Notes: generated by a model not told the origin, from the letters alone. A stretch of DNA of 64,000 bases from Effrenium voratum (GCA_963377175.1 CAUJNA010001624.1:398501-462500); one strand, 5' to 3'; numbered from the stretch's first letter, positions 49,718 to 61,140 are shown. Numbers and translations are program-made.

Positions 49718-52536
49718 TCAACTGCTCGATGATGAATCAGAAGAGCTGTCGCTGCTGCTGTGGCTGCTGCTGTTTTCAGCTCTGGCAGCTCCAGCTTTCT
49801 TTGCAGCCATCTTCTGATGAAAGTTCTCTCGGCGAAGGGCAGCCCGGCGGGCTGACTGGCGCAAACGCTTTTCTACAGGGTTTTCTTTTGCAGCCAACAC
49901 AATAGGCCGCCCAGAGGCTTCACAGTACCTCAGTCGCTCGACTAGCGGATCTCGCTCATCTCTCTTCGGCTTCCGTCTGTCCCATTTCTTGCTGGCATAA
50001 TAGCCTTTCCGCCAATCTGCCTTCTGTGTCTCTTTCCTCTAATTGGCCGAGATATCGTTTTGCATTGCGAGCATCGGCCCGCATATCCGTCAGCATGTAG
50101 TCCAGGTACAAGGGCTTCAAGCGATCGTTGCTCATGGGGGCAATCTCAAGGCAGTACGTTTTCCGCACCGAAACTCCTGCCAGGCCATATGCATTGACTT
50201 CTCCGGCTTCACATCTGGGTTCCATGACTCCACACAGAATTGAGGCCCATCTGGCTTCAGCTCGTTTGCCCTGCGTGCGGAAGCCTGCAAGATCTCTGCC
50301 AGGCGCTGCCATGTGTCAATGCGTGCCGATTTGTCCTTCAGGTGGGCGCCCACCCAGTGATTGATTGTCGAGAACGCCCGATCAACAGCTCCTTTTCCAT
50401 GCTTCTCCGCAAAGAAGCTCACCACGCAGTTGCACTTCATGTGCTGGAACCAAGACGAGGTCCAGTACCTCGGCAGCGCATGCTCTTTGATTGAAATTTG
50501 TGGGAAGGTGGCGGGCGAGAAGTGGGAATCATCAATCGTGGGGCCGGGCTAGCGTTTCAATCCAGTTTCAAACCAGTTTCAAGCCCCTTCTGTTGCCCTT
50601 TCCATTTCTTGATCACACTGGCAAAATTGCGTTTTGCAAGTCGAGAGGGCCCCTTATGTTCTTGAACCTTCCGGGCAACACACGCCTTCTTCCCTCCTCC
50701 CCTCCTCTCCGCCAAGGCGGGCTATCCACTCCAGACAACGGTAGCTTGGACCGCAGTCAGAGACAACGTGCAGGATCGAAAGGCTCTTCCAGCCTAGAAC
50801 ATGCGCCTTCACCCTCTCCATAAGTTGCCAGGTAGCCAAGCAAGTGTGTTCTATCACCGGTATCACCTGAATCAGGCTTGTTGTCTTCAAGCAGCCGCCG
50901 TCGTTGTGGATCAGCACAATGCCATGGACACTCACTTTGTGCCTTTCACGGCCGTAGAACTGGTCACCCATCTCTGTCCCTGACAGAGGGGTGCTCATGT
51001 TTTGCCGCCAATCAGGCCAAACAATGAGACCATCTTGCGGCAGTTCTGCCTGCAGGCGGGAAATGGCGTCTTTCTGTCTGTCCGCGCACGTGACATGCCA
51101 TTCATAGGCTGTCAAGACTTCCCTCTCCCATTTGAGCAAATGTTCTGCCCGAGCTTCGATGGAATGCAACTCTGCCCTGCTTGCCCCAACCACTTTCCTT
51201 CGAAGCTGCTGAGACGTGTTGCAGCGCTGGTTCACGTCTTCAAGTACTGCACGGTAATTTGCCTGGGCATCTCTTCACGGAACCCTTGCCAATATGCTGG
51301 CAATCGTGATTCCAGCACCTGGCAGATCTTGGTCAACAGCTTCTTGAGCTCTGGCCGTATACTGCTCTGAAGAAGCCAGCAGTGATCACACACATCGGTG
51401 GACTTCTGGCCATGCACAGCCCATGGAGCTTCTGCTTTCACAAGGCGGAAAAATGTGCTCCAACGCATTTTCAGAGCTATCTGCTCCTCCCAGTAGATGC
51501 TGTGCAGGCTCTTGGTCAGCACTCTGGCCATGACCTCCTGCTTCTTCAGCCAAATCGAAGACTCCTGAGAGTTCGCGTTGGTTGCCTGCACCACCGTCCC
51601 CTTGAACTCTGCATTGGATGTCTTACTGGGTCGTCCTCTACGAGCGCTGCCTTCAGTCTGCGGCGCCTTGGCCTTCTTCCAGCAGCGACCGCTGACTAGG
51701 AAGCCATTGGCCCTCATGCGCTTCTTTGAAGGGAAGCTTGAGGCCAGCGCAGCATCCAACGCAGACGGCTCTGCCAAGCTGTGCCTGTACTCCGCAATGC
51801 TTGGCATGAGCTTCGCGCAGGTTCCACACTCGTTGGCCGCAGCTAACGCGTGAACTCCAAAATCGCGAGCCACCCTGCAGCGCAACTTTTGTAGAAATTT
51901 GTCAGCATCCAAAAAGCTGTTGCAGCGACTTGAAATTCTGTCAGCGATCTGGGCTATGACCCTGCTTCTGACTGCCCTGGAGGGCCGGCCCCAGTTCTTC
52001 CCCTTCTTTTTCTGCCCAGGTTTCGGCGTGCGCGGTTCCAGATTTCCAGCAGCGGTCACTGCTGGCTGCGCGTGCTCCAAAGGCAAGCCTAGGAGTTCTG
52101 CAGCTTCCGGCGTCAAAGTGTTGGTCTGCCAAGCCAGCGCCAAGCTGCAAATGTTCTGCTGCAACGCAGGCTGGAGATGGACAAAAAAAGCATGTGCCAC
52201 TTTGCGGAATTGGCTGGTCCTCGCTTTTGCTTTCAGCTTATTGCACACGACGTTATCTAGGCTGCTGCCTAGAGCCTTCACGGTCTCCGTGACGCACTTT
52301 CCCATGATCCTCGTCTTGGCTGCTGACTGCAAGCTGTCGGTTGTCCGTGGCTGGGGCCAAGACAGCGCGCTGGGAGGCATGCCATGTTGCACCCATTCCC
52401 GGAAGCGCGCGTGGACTTCTTCCATGCTTGCGGGAGAGCTTGAGTGCTTCAAAGCTTGAGATAGCGGTGGCATCAGGCACAGTCTGTGTCTCACAGCGTG
52501 TGAGGCATCCACAGCATCATAAAAACCCACTATCAC
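49718..52536 (-). CDS. DDE-transposase-like multi-exon gene, minus strand
   Basis: The first frame (52536-51232, 434 codons) has a basic centre (KPGQKKKGKNWGRPSRAV), EECGTCAKL-like cysteines and VCDHCWLLQSS. The next (about 51235-50654) has LPQDGLIVWPDWRQNMSTPL, VHGIVLIHN and LHVVSDCGPSYRC. A third (50440 onward) has CVVSFFAEKHGKGAVDRAFS. Asp in DGLIVWPDW, Asp in SDCGP and Glu in AEKHGKG fit an RNase H-like DDE core of a type repeated in protist genomes. A final Ser-rich end (SSSHSSSDSSSDSSS) lies at 49,760-49,720. Exon joins are not resolved. It may be an active or domesticated element gene. Confidence 0.5.
50555..50590. repeat. TTTCAATCCAGTTTCAAA motif, copy 1
   Basis: GTTTCAATCCAGTTTCAAAC followed by CAGTTTCAAGCC; the same words recur at 55,950-55,992. 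Confidence 0.6.
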
Positions 52537-53056
52537 CAGCGACCAGCACCATCATCATTGAAACAAAAGAAGGGTGGTTTGTGACCTGATGGCTGGTGCC
52601 ATTTAAAACAACAAAACTATCCATTCCATAATCAACCCTCCCTTTTCAGCAAGGAGTGGTGGGTATGCTTATCTCTCCTTGACCACTTCGCTCCCCACTC
52701 ACTCCTTGCTCGGACAGGATGGCGCTTAAACAAAACAGCGCCAGACCGAATTACGATTATAGAATGGGTAGTAACAAATCAAATAACCGCCAATCCCCTA
52801 ATCAGACGCATGTCACTTTTCGTGTTGCGGGCTTCGTTCCCAGGTGGCAAGGAAACTGCTCCTCCCACGACTCCGCGACCAATCTGCTACGGCCTGCACT
52901 GCCAATAACTTCCAAAGCGCTACGCTGCCAGACCTCCCCTTTGACAAGGAGCCGGGGGAGTGTGGAGGCTCTGCAGGTTGACGCCATGCACATATGTCGA
53001 AAATTGAGACGTTGGGCGAGCCAGTATCAAGGGTCGTTGGGCGAGCCAGTATCAAA

Positions 53057-53275
53057 CGAGCTTGTGACAGCCCCACCGAGATTGCGACAGCGCCACCGGG
53101 CTTGTGACAGCCTCACCACGAGCTTGTGACAGCTCCACCCCGAGCTTGTGACAGCTCCACCGGGCTTGTGACAGCCCCACAACGAGCTTGCGACAGCCGA
53201 AGCTCCACCGAGCTTGTGACACCTCCACCGGGCTTGTGACAGCCCCACAGCCCCGCCACGACCTTCTGACAGCTT
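53057..53275. repeat. ~22-bp tandem repeat (GAGCTTGTGACAGCCCCACC)
   Basis: About ten units, preceded by the duplicated GGGCGAGCCAGTATCAA at 53,017 and 53,039. Confidence 0.85.
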
Positions 53276-53399
53276 CAGCGCCAGACCCCGGAGTCGTGCT
53301 TCTTCGCCAGGATGTCCGACCTCACACGCACGGCAGCCTGACAGGGGAAAAACTTCGGGGGGGTGTCTGGGGGTGAACCACATGCCGGTTTCAAGCAAA

Positions 53400-53720
53400 A
53401 TCATGCAGAATCATGCCATGCCAAAACCATGAATCGTTCAAAAATCAAGCAAATTCGTTCCAAAACAAAGCACAAGCATGCAAAACCGTGCCAAAAACAA
53501 GCTGTTCCACAGGTCATTTCAAAATCATGCAAAAATCGTTCAAAAATCAAGCAAATTCGTTCCAAAACGAAGCAAAAGCATGCAAAACCGCGCCAAAAAC
53601 AAGCTGTTCCACATGTCATGTCAAAATCATGCAAAATCATGCAAAAACGCAAGAAAATCATGCAAAAATCAATCTGTTCTTCATGTCATGCAAACCATGT
53701 AAAATCGTGCAAAAACAAGC
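53400..53720. repeat. 104-bp tandem repeat (ATCATGCAAAA type)
   Basis: Two units with period about 104 (CGTTCAAAAATCAAGCAAAT at 53,434 and 53,538) and further ATCATGCAAAA repeats to 53,720. Confidence 0.8.
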
Positions 53721-54326
53721 TATTGGCCCGGCCCGTAACTGGTTACAGCCTGGGAGAATCCAAGTCGGGAGGCACCAAGGGGTATTGAACGGGGGTATTG
53801 GGCCGCGTGCCTTGCTACAACCCCGGTGCGCCGCGATTAACCAAAGTACAACAGAAGCCTTCGACAGCCCGGTGTCAAGCTAAAACATACTGCGCGCGCG
53901 AGCCTGTGCCTACCTGCCTGCCTGCGAGCACGCATGCCCCTATTCAATGTGGAATGGCGCGCGCCTCCTTCTGCCATGGCCTGAATGAACCTGCCTGCGC
54001 CTGCCTGCGCCTGCCTACATCCCACAGAAAGGATCCCAAAAACGGGTATAAGACACCTAGATTAACGAGTAAGGAGTCCATGTCGAGCCAGTCAGGCAGT
54101 CAGTGCTGCGCTGCAACAAGATTTCCGGGGATGTCATGTTGTTCCGGATGCACGGCATCGCCTTTCACAGCCATGTAAGCACAAGGTCTGACAACACCCA
54201 TGGAAAACCACCGTTGACATGTCATTCTCATTATCAAGTAGCAACAGCGGCAGCATGACTTTCCGCCAGACACTGCAAACCTGGAATCGCACGCTACGCT
54301 ATTCACACGCAGTGCATCTACAAATT

Positions 54327-54803
54327 TCACAGTCCCTGCGCAGCCCCCTGCGCAGCTGCTTCTCGCCGATTTTGGCGATCTTGGCGTCTCTTCTGGTTAA
54401 ATGCTTCCCAGTTGGACTTCCCGCTGTGGACCTTGGCTCGCTTTTGTGTGTCCTTCTTCATGATTCCCTTCTTCTGTGTGTCCTTCTGCACGGTTTCCTT
54501 CTTGATTATTGTCTCTTTTTGTTTCGCCACATCCTTGGGCTCTGGGTCGCCACCCGCACATTTTGGAGACAAAGCTTTGGTCTTCATTTGAACAGCGGCT
54601 TTGATCTCGCCCACCAGTACCCTAGCTAACTTGCGGTGCACAGCTTCTCCGCCCTTGATCTTGCCCGGCAAGGCTGCCATCATAACATCTTCCAGCTGGT
54701 CATACGTCAAAAAAGCATTCGGATCGAACTGCTCGTCCGTGTCCGCAAACACCATGGCAAACGAGACTCCCGAGGATTGGTCACGGGCAGTGGAAAAGTG
54801 CAT
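54327..54803 (-). CDS. Hypothetical basic host protein
   Basis: This frame of 158 codons starts MHFSTARDQSSGVSFAMVFA and has a folded-looking first half (PNAFLTYDQLEDVMMAALPG). A Lys/Gln/Thr-rich second half has imperfect repeats (KKETVQKDTQKKGIMKKDTQ) and an Arg/Gln-rich end. Probable host exon; function unknown. Confidence 0.45.
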   Translation of the reverse strand: MHFSTARDQSSGVSFAMVFADTDEQFDPNAFLTYDQLEDVMMAALPGKIKGGEAVHRKLARVLVGEIKAAVQMKTKALSPKCAGGDPEPKDVAKQKETIIKKETVQKDTQKKGIMKKDTQKRAKVHSGKSNWEAFNQKRRQDRQNRREAAAQGAAQGL

Positions 54804-54876
54804 GAGCAGCTAGATTGCAACAAATAGCAGAAAACAACAGGCAAACAAAGCTTGGTTCGAGAAAAGCTTTGATTGG

Positions 54877-54953
54877 CCGCTCCGCCGCTGCGCTCCGCCG
54901 CGCTCCGGAGCGCGGCGGGAGCGCGGCAGTACGCGGCGGAGCGCGGCGGAGCA
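54877..54953. repeat. GC-rich hairpin
   Basis: CGCTCCGCCGC words on the left are mirrored by GCGGCGGAGCG on the right around CTCCGGAG, giving a strong palindrome of about 75 bases. Confidence 0.8.
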
Positions 54954-55456
54954 ATCCTAGCAAAAGGCTGTCAGCAATTGCCATGGGCATGCCTGCGCCG
55001 TGCAAGCAGAGCTGTGCAAGAGCCGCTGTGCAAGCAGAGCTGCGCAAAAGTAGCTGGGGAAGCAGGCCTGCGCAAGAGCAGAGTGTTGCGTGTTGGAACT
55101 GCTTGCAGGCCGTACTGAGAATCAAACAGTAGGGCGAAGGCCCTTGGATTGGCTTTATAGGTTACAAGCCAAAATCTGACAAGAAATCGTGAATCTTTTG
55201 CGACCCCATCGCGGGCGCTAAAACATGCAACATCTGGGCCCTCTACATCATAATCCTTTACAAGGACCTTTTGATCAACTCCCACATCAATGGCTGAACA
55301 GTGACTGACATCAATGCACAAGCTATGTCTGTATCAAGCGCACACACACATGTATTTTCGCTATTGCAAGGGAATACCGCATAGAAAAAGACTTGGGTTG
55401 GCCCCCACAACGCATTGCATCAGCAATGCAGCCCATCATGAAAAGCATGGCAGGCG

Positions 55457-55927
55457 CTATGCCCCCGCATGCGCACGCTCCTCAAGCGATTTCGCCCGAA
55501 TCTGCTGCCGCACATCTTGTGAATTCACTTCCAAAACTTGACTGATCCGCTGGTGCAAAAAAAGCTTGCGACACCACTTCTCACACACCGGGCACGCCCG
55601 GCCTCTTTGGCCCTCTTGGCGTTGCACGCCACACACTTGGCAGCCGGGGGACTTGACTTGAACACCTCCAACTGCACCTACAGACAACAGCTGGCGCCAC
55701 TTTGCTGTCTTAGTCAGAGGCTGTGGCGGCACCTCTGAGTCTTCCTGCTTCGGCATTCTGCTCAGCAGCTGCCGGGGCTCGCTGTTCCTGTTGCACGGTC
55801 TGCGGCGCCTCCTCCATGAGCACCGCAGCTGGCTGTTCCTGTTGCACGGACTGCGGCGCATCCTCAACGGGCTCCGCCATCTGCGCCGGCTGAACCTCAG
55901 ACAGCGTGCTCTGTTACTTTCCTGCAC
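55457..55927 (-). CDS. Possible host exon with zinc cluster
   Basis: The C-terminal half is protein-like, with CQVCGVQRQEGQRGRACPVC, then EKWCRKLFLHQRISQVLEVN and SQDVRQQIRAKSLEE. The Cys spacing suggests a zinc finger. The first half is an Arg-rich repeat; the neighbouring frame over it reads EEAPQTVQQEQ-like repeats instead, so the true exon frame changes there. Confidence 0.4.
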   Translation of the reverse strand: MQESNRARCLRFSRRRWRSPLRMRRSPCNRNSQLRCSWRRRRRPCNRNSEPRQLLSRMPKQEDSEVPPQPLTKTAKWRQLLSVGAVGGVQVKSPGCQVCGVQRQEGQRGRACPVCEKWCRKLFLHQRISQVLEVNSQDVRQQIRAKSLEERAHAGA

Positions 55928-55949
55928 TGAACCCGTAACAGCTCACTTT

Positions 55950-55992
55950 TACACCGGTTTCAAACAGGTTTCAATCCAGTTTCAAACTCCCT
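55950..55992. repeat. TTTCAATCCAGTTTCAAA motif, copy 2
   Basis: CGGTTTCAAACAGGTTTCAA then TCCAGTTTCAAAC, matching 50,555. Confidence 0.6.
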
Positions 55993-56407
55993 GGCGCACA
56001 CTCTGATCTTTGGTGGCGGGTGTAAATGATCTGCTGTAAATGTTGCGCCGTGTTGAACAATGGAAATGTTGCAGACTTAGACCTTGCGGTCCTGCGACTG
56101 TCAATCCTGCAGGCCGAGCAGCTACATCAAGGCGCGCCTTCTTCCGGCACAACGTCTTCAAAGCTGGCAGCGTCTTGTCCAAACTGTTGCGACAAAGCTC
56201 CTCAAGAATCTAGGTGCACGCGTAAGGAGCTTCTGAAGCAAGAACTTGCAGGACTAGCTCCAGGGAACCCCTACAAAAACAGAGTCTTGTTGGAAGCAGC
56301 ACTTTAAAGCGACCGTTGAAGGCCAGTGCGTGCTTTCGCCCGCGCAAGAAAAAACTGGTGGCTTCAACCCCCGCAGGAAAAAATGTAGGTGCCCTCTTAT
56401 GGTGGCT

Positions 56408-56863
56408 TCAACTCCCGCAGAACAAAACACTGTAGGTCCTCTTAAGACCCCTATTCTTGTCCCTGATGAGCCTGATGAGTCTTGTTTGAAAGAAGCAACG
56501 TGACTGCCTGTCGAAGCTCCGAAAAGAAAACCTTTGCGAATGATTTGAGCAAGGGTCGTGCCTAAACAACAAACAGCTGGGACTGTGAAAGCAAATCAAA
56601 CATCGAATCGTGCGATCCAAGACCGTGAAGCAACTCACTGAAAGCCGGGCAATCCCTTGCAGGCAAGCTTCGAGCAAAGCCTCGGCCTCCTCTTTGCGTT
56701 TGCGACAGCAAATTCGCTGGCCCCGGCCCGGGAAGGCCACGACCCAAGAGCTTTGAGCGCCTTCAGGCTTGTAGCGGATCTCTTCAAAAAGGACGCCCGA
56801 CATAGCAGGCTGCCAGTAGCGCCGTAAAGCCTGCAACAGCCAAAGCGCCTGCAGGTCGGCCAT
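56408..56863 (-). CDS. Possible host exon (MADLQALWLLQALRRYW)
   Basis: The first 75 residues from the ATG at 56863 look like folded protein (VLFEEIRYKPEGAQSSWVVA, then EEAEALLEACLQ). The remainder resembles intron read-through. The type is reminiscent of short dinoflagellate gene-family modules; no function assigned. Confidence 0.35.
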   Translation of the reverse strand: MADLQALWLLQALRRYWQPAMSGVLFEEIRYKPEGAQSSWVVAFPGRGQRICCRKRKEEAEALLEACLQGIARLSVSCFTVLDRTIRCLICFHSPSCLLFRHDPCSNHSQRFSFRSFDRQSRCFFQTRLIRLIRDKNRGLKRTYSVLFCGS

Positions 56864-57594
56864 GGAGAATCCCAGCCAGGAACAAACAAGTGCAGTTAAG
56901 TTGAGATTGTCTTAAACGTGATTCTGGCAGGCGGAAGCGCAACCAAGTAATGTAACCCCAGAAGGTATTTCAAAAAACAGACTGAGTCGCAACTTCAGCT
57001 GATGTGGCATGAGCAATGTCCAAAGTCAGTGTCGGCTCAGCCTGCCATGTCTTGAAGCTGGACCGCAATATAAAAGGCAACTGGCCTACCCATGCATGAT
57101 CAACTGTATTGTTATTATACACTCTTAAAAGTACCCTACGTGTCTTTTTAACACTTCCGCGCCGCTTACGCGCAGGGACATCCGACAAAACCTTGTTCAA
57201 AGTCCACCACAAATGAGCCACGCAACCTAACGTGCACATATGGTTTCTAAGCCTTACGCCGCGCTTCCGCGCTACTTACGCGACTCAGCTCCCACACAGC
57301 CGGCCCAACAACAAAGGACAACCCTTACATATTTCGAAAAACTAAGAATTTTGAACGACCCTCATCTGGGTGAGTTGGATTAACAATACAGTAAAGTCAA
57401 AATTTGGGGTTGGTGGAATTTGTAGGTGAAATGGGTAGTTTGGGAAACAGTGGAAACCCGATAATGTGTTTGAAAATCCCTTGAAAATCTTGAGGGTGGC
57501 AAGGGTTGAACCGAAAAATGCGAGTTGACGCTTCTATGTACCTATTGGTTTCAATGAAAAAGCCCTCCCGTCCTTCCCAGTTCCTTGTAGATGA

Positions 57595-57725
57595 AGAGGT
57601 GGGTGCCTTCTGAAAGGGTCAGGACAAACGAGTGGGTTAGGGTTGGGTTGGTGGGGTTGCGGGGTTGGTGGGGTTGGTGGGGTTGGTGGGGTTGGTGGGA
57701 GTGTTGGTTGAAACATTGCTCCATG
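57595..57725. repeat. GGTTGGTGG tandem repeat
   Basis: GGGGTTGGTGGGGTTGGTGG units, about six copies, strongly G-rich. Confidence 0.85.
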
Positions 57726-57850
57726 TCAACCTTCAAAGTGTCTCATTTGAACCCTTCTCCACTTCAACCTTCAAAGTGCCATGTTGGAAACCTTTTCCAC
57801 CTCAACCTTGAAAGTGTCTCATTTGAACCCTTCTCCACTTCCACCTCCAA
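57720..57850. repeat. ~55-bp tandem repeats (CTTCAACCTTCAAAGTG)
   Basis: Three units of CTTCAACCTTCAAAGTGTCT with TTTGAACCCTTCTCCACTTC. Confidence 0.8.
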
Positions 57851-57974
57851 ATTGTTTGAACCCTCCCTTCAACAGCGAACCCGCGACATAACCATGAAGA
57901 CGACAGATGTGGTAGGTGATGTCCCGCTTGTCTTCTCAACCTCAGGGCATGGTGCAAGCAAACATGTTTATTGA

Positions 57975-58170
57975 ATCGATTTTTCCACCCTCAACAATCT
58001 ATTTTGCACCCCTCTGCAATCTATTTTGCACCCCTCCGCAATCGATTTTGCAACCCCAGCGCAAAATCAAAAAGGCTATTTTGCACCAACCCGTAAAATG
58101 AGAAACCCCGACCTAATTTGACCATTTTAGGGCGATATTGCCCGAAATCTATTTGCACCCTCCCGAAAAA
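57975..58170. repeat. ~26-bp tandem repeats (AATCTATTTTGCACCCC)
   Basis: Four to five units of CAATCTATTTTGCACCCCTC, degenerating to the right. Confidence 0.8.
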
Positions 58171-58475
58171 TGTCCCTTCTTGCGGTTCGAATTTTGCAGC
58201 GGTTGGCAAACCGCTTTGTCCTCATGCGACGGCTTATGTGGTCGCCTGTTCAGACCACTACATCACTGTGTCTAACAGCTTGAAAACGCACTCTCATTCA
58301 CATTTGGGGCCGGTCGCCCGCCCTCCAGAACACACATGCACGGACCAGCACATGAAATGAGACTTCAATTTGTCATCAGGCCCTGATGGTATTCCTTCGC
58401 CGCTGCTGCAGCGTGCTTTTTCGTCCACGCTGACGCTAGTGCTATTCAGATTTGTTTGCTCTGCGCACTGCTTCA

Positions 58476-59174
58476 TTAGGCATTAGGTGACTTGTTTGTC
58501 AGCCTGCCATCACTGGCGATCCAAAGCACCCGACCCTCACTGCCTAACACCGAGACAACAGTTGATTCTGTCAGGCACCGTTGCCCACGCAGACCACTGA
58601 TCACGAGTGCTGCCGCCGCTGTGGTCATCGGGCTCCCACCACTGATCACGAAGCCAATGCCAGCTCCCGACAAGCCGCGGTGTTTCTCTGAAAACTTGCC
58701 GTATGTGTGCCACAGAATGTCCAGGAAGATGTCATCGTACGCATTGATGGACCAGTGAAAGTGCTTGTTGAGCTTGACGAGCTTTTTCTGTACCCGCTGC
58801 TGTGGCAGATTGGTTGTTGAATCGAAAATCCATGTGTCCAAGAAATGTTCACTGACAGCCGTCCACGAATGTGTAGGCGAATCTGGGTTCATTTCCATAA
58901 ATCGAGTCAATGCGAGTTCCAGCAACGGTCGGGTAGCATAGACTGCTTTGACTTCTGCTAGCTCCTGTACCAGTCTGTTGTACTTCTCTTTCAGCATAAC
59001 TATTAATTCATTCGTCACACTCTCCTTCTCTTTCATCACACCCTCCTTCTCTTTCATCACACCCTCCTTCTCTTTCATCACACCCTCCATCTCTTCCATT
59101 GCAAGTCTTGCCTTTTTTCTGTGACCCTCGGGTATGTCATCCAAGAGTCTGAGCACGTTGGACATGGAACACAT
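58476..59174 (-). CDS. Hypothetical host protein with 7-residue repeats
   Basis: An open frame of 232 codons starts MCSMSNVLRLLDDIPEGHRK. It has three perfect KEKEGVM-type heptads in a coiled coil (MEEMEGVMKEKEGVMKEK), then a folded-looking region (RPLLELALTRFMEMNPDSPT, SEHFLDTWIF, KLNKHFHWSINAYDD) and a Gly/Ser-rich end. The heptad expansion is a tandem 21-base repeat in the DNA. Function unknown. Confidence 0.5.
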   Translation of the reverse strand: MCSMSNVLRLLDDIPEGHRKKARLAMEEMEGVMKEKEGVMKEKEGVMKEKESVTNELIVMLKEKYNRLVQELAEVKAVYATRPLLELALTRFMEMNPDSPTHSWTAVSEHFLDTWIFDSTTNLPQQRVQKKLVKLNKHFHWSINAYDDIFLDILWHTYGKFSEKHRGLSGAGIGFVISGGSPMTTAAAALVISGLRGQRCLTESTVVSVLGSEGRVLWIASDGRLTNKSPNA

Positions 59175-59185
59175 GGTTTCCTGTC

Positions 59186-59574
59186 CTAGACTGGTGGCTT
59201 GATAACTTGAGCCAAACGCTGCTTGCCAAGAAACATCTGCTCAAGTTCATGACTCACAGCCTCTGGCAGAACTTCTGTGTGCGGCTGCACACTCTGCATC
59301 ATCCGGCTTGAACGTGAAGAAGATTTGTTTGTGAATGTTGCTGTTGAGGGTGCAGACATACACCAGGCCCGTATCAGAATGGCAAACACTCCCGTCTCTT
59401 TTGCATCTGGGCATCCGGACAGAAAGAACGAGGACGAAGTCGATGATGACGCGGCCGCCAGCCAAGAAGGACGCAACCAAATGCACCACCCAACTCCCCA
59501 GACCACGCAACAACTTAATGACTAACCTCATTCAATTGTTCAAAACATTGCCCCCCAGACCAACAATGAACAAG
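59186..59574. other. Host-like DNA next to PLV terminus
   Basis: A minus-strand frame ends EAVSHELEQMFLGKQRLAQV and may be an exon of the gene to its left. Otherwise nothing is supported. Confidence 0.35.
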
Positions 59575-59790
59575 GGGGACAATTTCCCAAATGACCACAT
59601 CTAACAAAACGATATTTCCCCCCCCAAAACACACCTTTTCAAAACGAAGAAGGGGGAACACAGATTTGAGATGAACATAAAAACCAGAACAGGCAACCCT
59701 CAACAGCACTTCCCCCAGCTAGCCCCTTTTTTCTATTTTTTTGGGGGAGGGGGGCAGGGTGGTTAGGGGGAAGGTGGTTGGGGGAGGGCT
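59575..59790 (+). repeat. Diverged PLV terminus (possible right TIR)
   Basis: The sequence matches the minus strand of the window start over about 150 bases. It keeps GGGGGAACACAGATTTGAG and codes the peptide NQNRQPSTALPPASP, but a one-base insertion shifts the frame. It is followed by a G-rich run shared with positions 1-29. It is either the far terminal repeat of the same virus or a remnant of a second copy. Host-like DNA lies between it and the polymerase block. Confidence 0.55.
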
Positions 59791-60856
59791 TGCGTTGACA
59801 GTAGAGGAAGGTTGCACTTGCTGCTTTCGCTGGGTCTGTTAAAGGAAAGTTTGTGGCGAAGTTGAACACCTTTGCTCCCCAACCGCACAACTCTACCTCT
59901 TGACTTTGGGACCTGTTCAAAAGCAGGTCGGTGCCCAGTATTCAAGTACTCACACGCGTGAATTTTAGCTGAGTGTCTCACAAAAGGGCAGACCCGTTTG
60001 TGATAATGCCGCCCTGTTTCTGTCCTGAGATGTTTGGCTGAGCAAGTAAAAGTCCCATGGTCGGATCTGATACCAGTTTCCACGTACCCTACCCCAACAA
60101 ACCCGAGAGGATCGGGTAATGGTTCATGTAGACGTGGGTGAAAATAAATTGCGCCATTCCGCCATGTTGGTTTAGTCATCCCCCTTTCTTACCGACATAA
60201 AGAAGCCATCTACGTTCACCCCGAGTTCCTTGCGTGTCTCCAAACACATTGCCCGGAAGGTCATGTTTTTGCAGCACGCAAAAAGGGAGTCGTAGCTGGT
60301 CATGGGGTGAGGCAGCCTGGCCCAGACAGAATTTCCGGGTGCTTTAAGGGGTTGCTTCTGTGAATTCGGGCAGTGTTAGGTGAGCATTCAGACATGCATG
60401 CATCTGCAATTCTTTGCAGTGGTTCCAAAATCCGAAATAAGGCATCCCCGCAAATGCAAGCAAGCAAGGAAGCAATCACAGGTCTCCCTGTTTGAACTCG
60501 TTCGACTTCACCCTCCAACGCCGTAAGTTGGACGGAGCCCAGACCAGTTTCTGACTTGGCTGTGGGTCAAAAATAGGTACTCAAAATGGAACCCTGGCAA
60601 AGGAGACGTGGACTAAAACCTGCGGTCCATTTCCTGGTATTTAAATTTTGACCTAGAGCCACTTGGATAATTGCTCGACTTGTTCGAGGCTGTGGGCATC
60701 CGCAGCAGCTCCAGCTCCCGCTCCGCCAAGGAGACCTCCGACTCAGACCTCAGGTCTCGACGCTGCCGGTTGCCGCTTTCCCGGTTTGGATAAGGCACAT
60801 ATGTTGCTACCCTTAGGCCTGCAAAACTGGTTTTGTTAACTCTCAACCCTCCAAGC
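59791..60856. other. Host-like DNA, no gene recognised
   Basis: G-rich at its start (AAGGTGGTTGGGGGAGGG), then unremarkable unique sequence. Confidence 0.4.
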
Positions 60857-60857
60857 T

Positions 60858-60900
<43 letters not shown>

Positions 60901-60944
60901 CGTAGTAGTCGTAGTAGTGGTGAGGAGGAGGAGGAGGAGGAGTA
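60857..60944. repeat. (TAG)n and (GAG)n microsatellite
   Basis: About sixteen TAG units, some CGTAGTAG interruptions, then GAG units. It yields a poly-Thr frame on the minus strand that is not a gene. Confidence 0.9.
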
Positions 60945-61019
60945 GCGGTAATAAGCCTGCTACTGCGTTTAACTGACCTTTCCTCCACACTAACTTAGTC
61001 TCCCCCTCCTCCAGTTCCA

Positions 61020-61140
61020 CTCTATCTTGTTAACTCACTAACTGGCGCTCCCACCTTGCTAACTTGCTAACTTGCGTACTTGCTAACTGGCTAACTACCT
61101 GAGTTCTAACTTGCTAACCTACTAACTTACTAACTTATTT
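61020..61140. repeat. (CTAACTTG)n-like tandem repeat
   Basis: CTAACTTGCTAACTTGCGTA-type units, degenerate. Confidence 0.75.

Noticed and set aside
53401..53661. Frames over the ATCATGCAAAA repeats
   Set aside because: Repeat translation; period and composition follow the DNA repeat.
60613..61020. Minus-strand frame with poly-Thr
   Set aside because: It is generated by the TAG microsatellite and has no other support.
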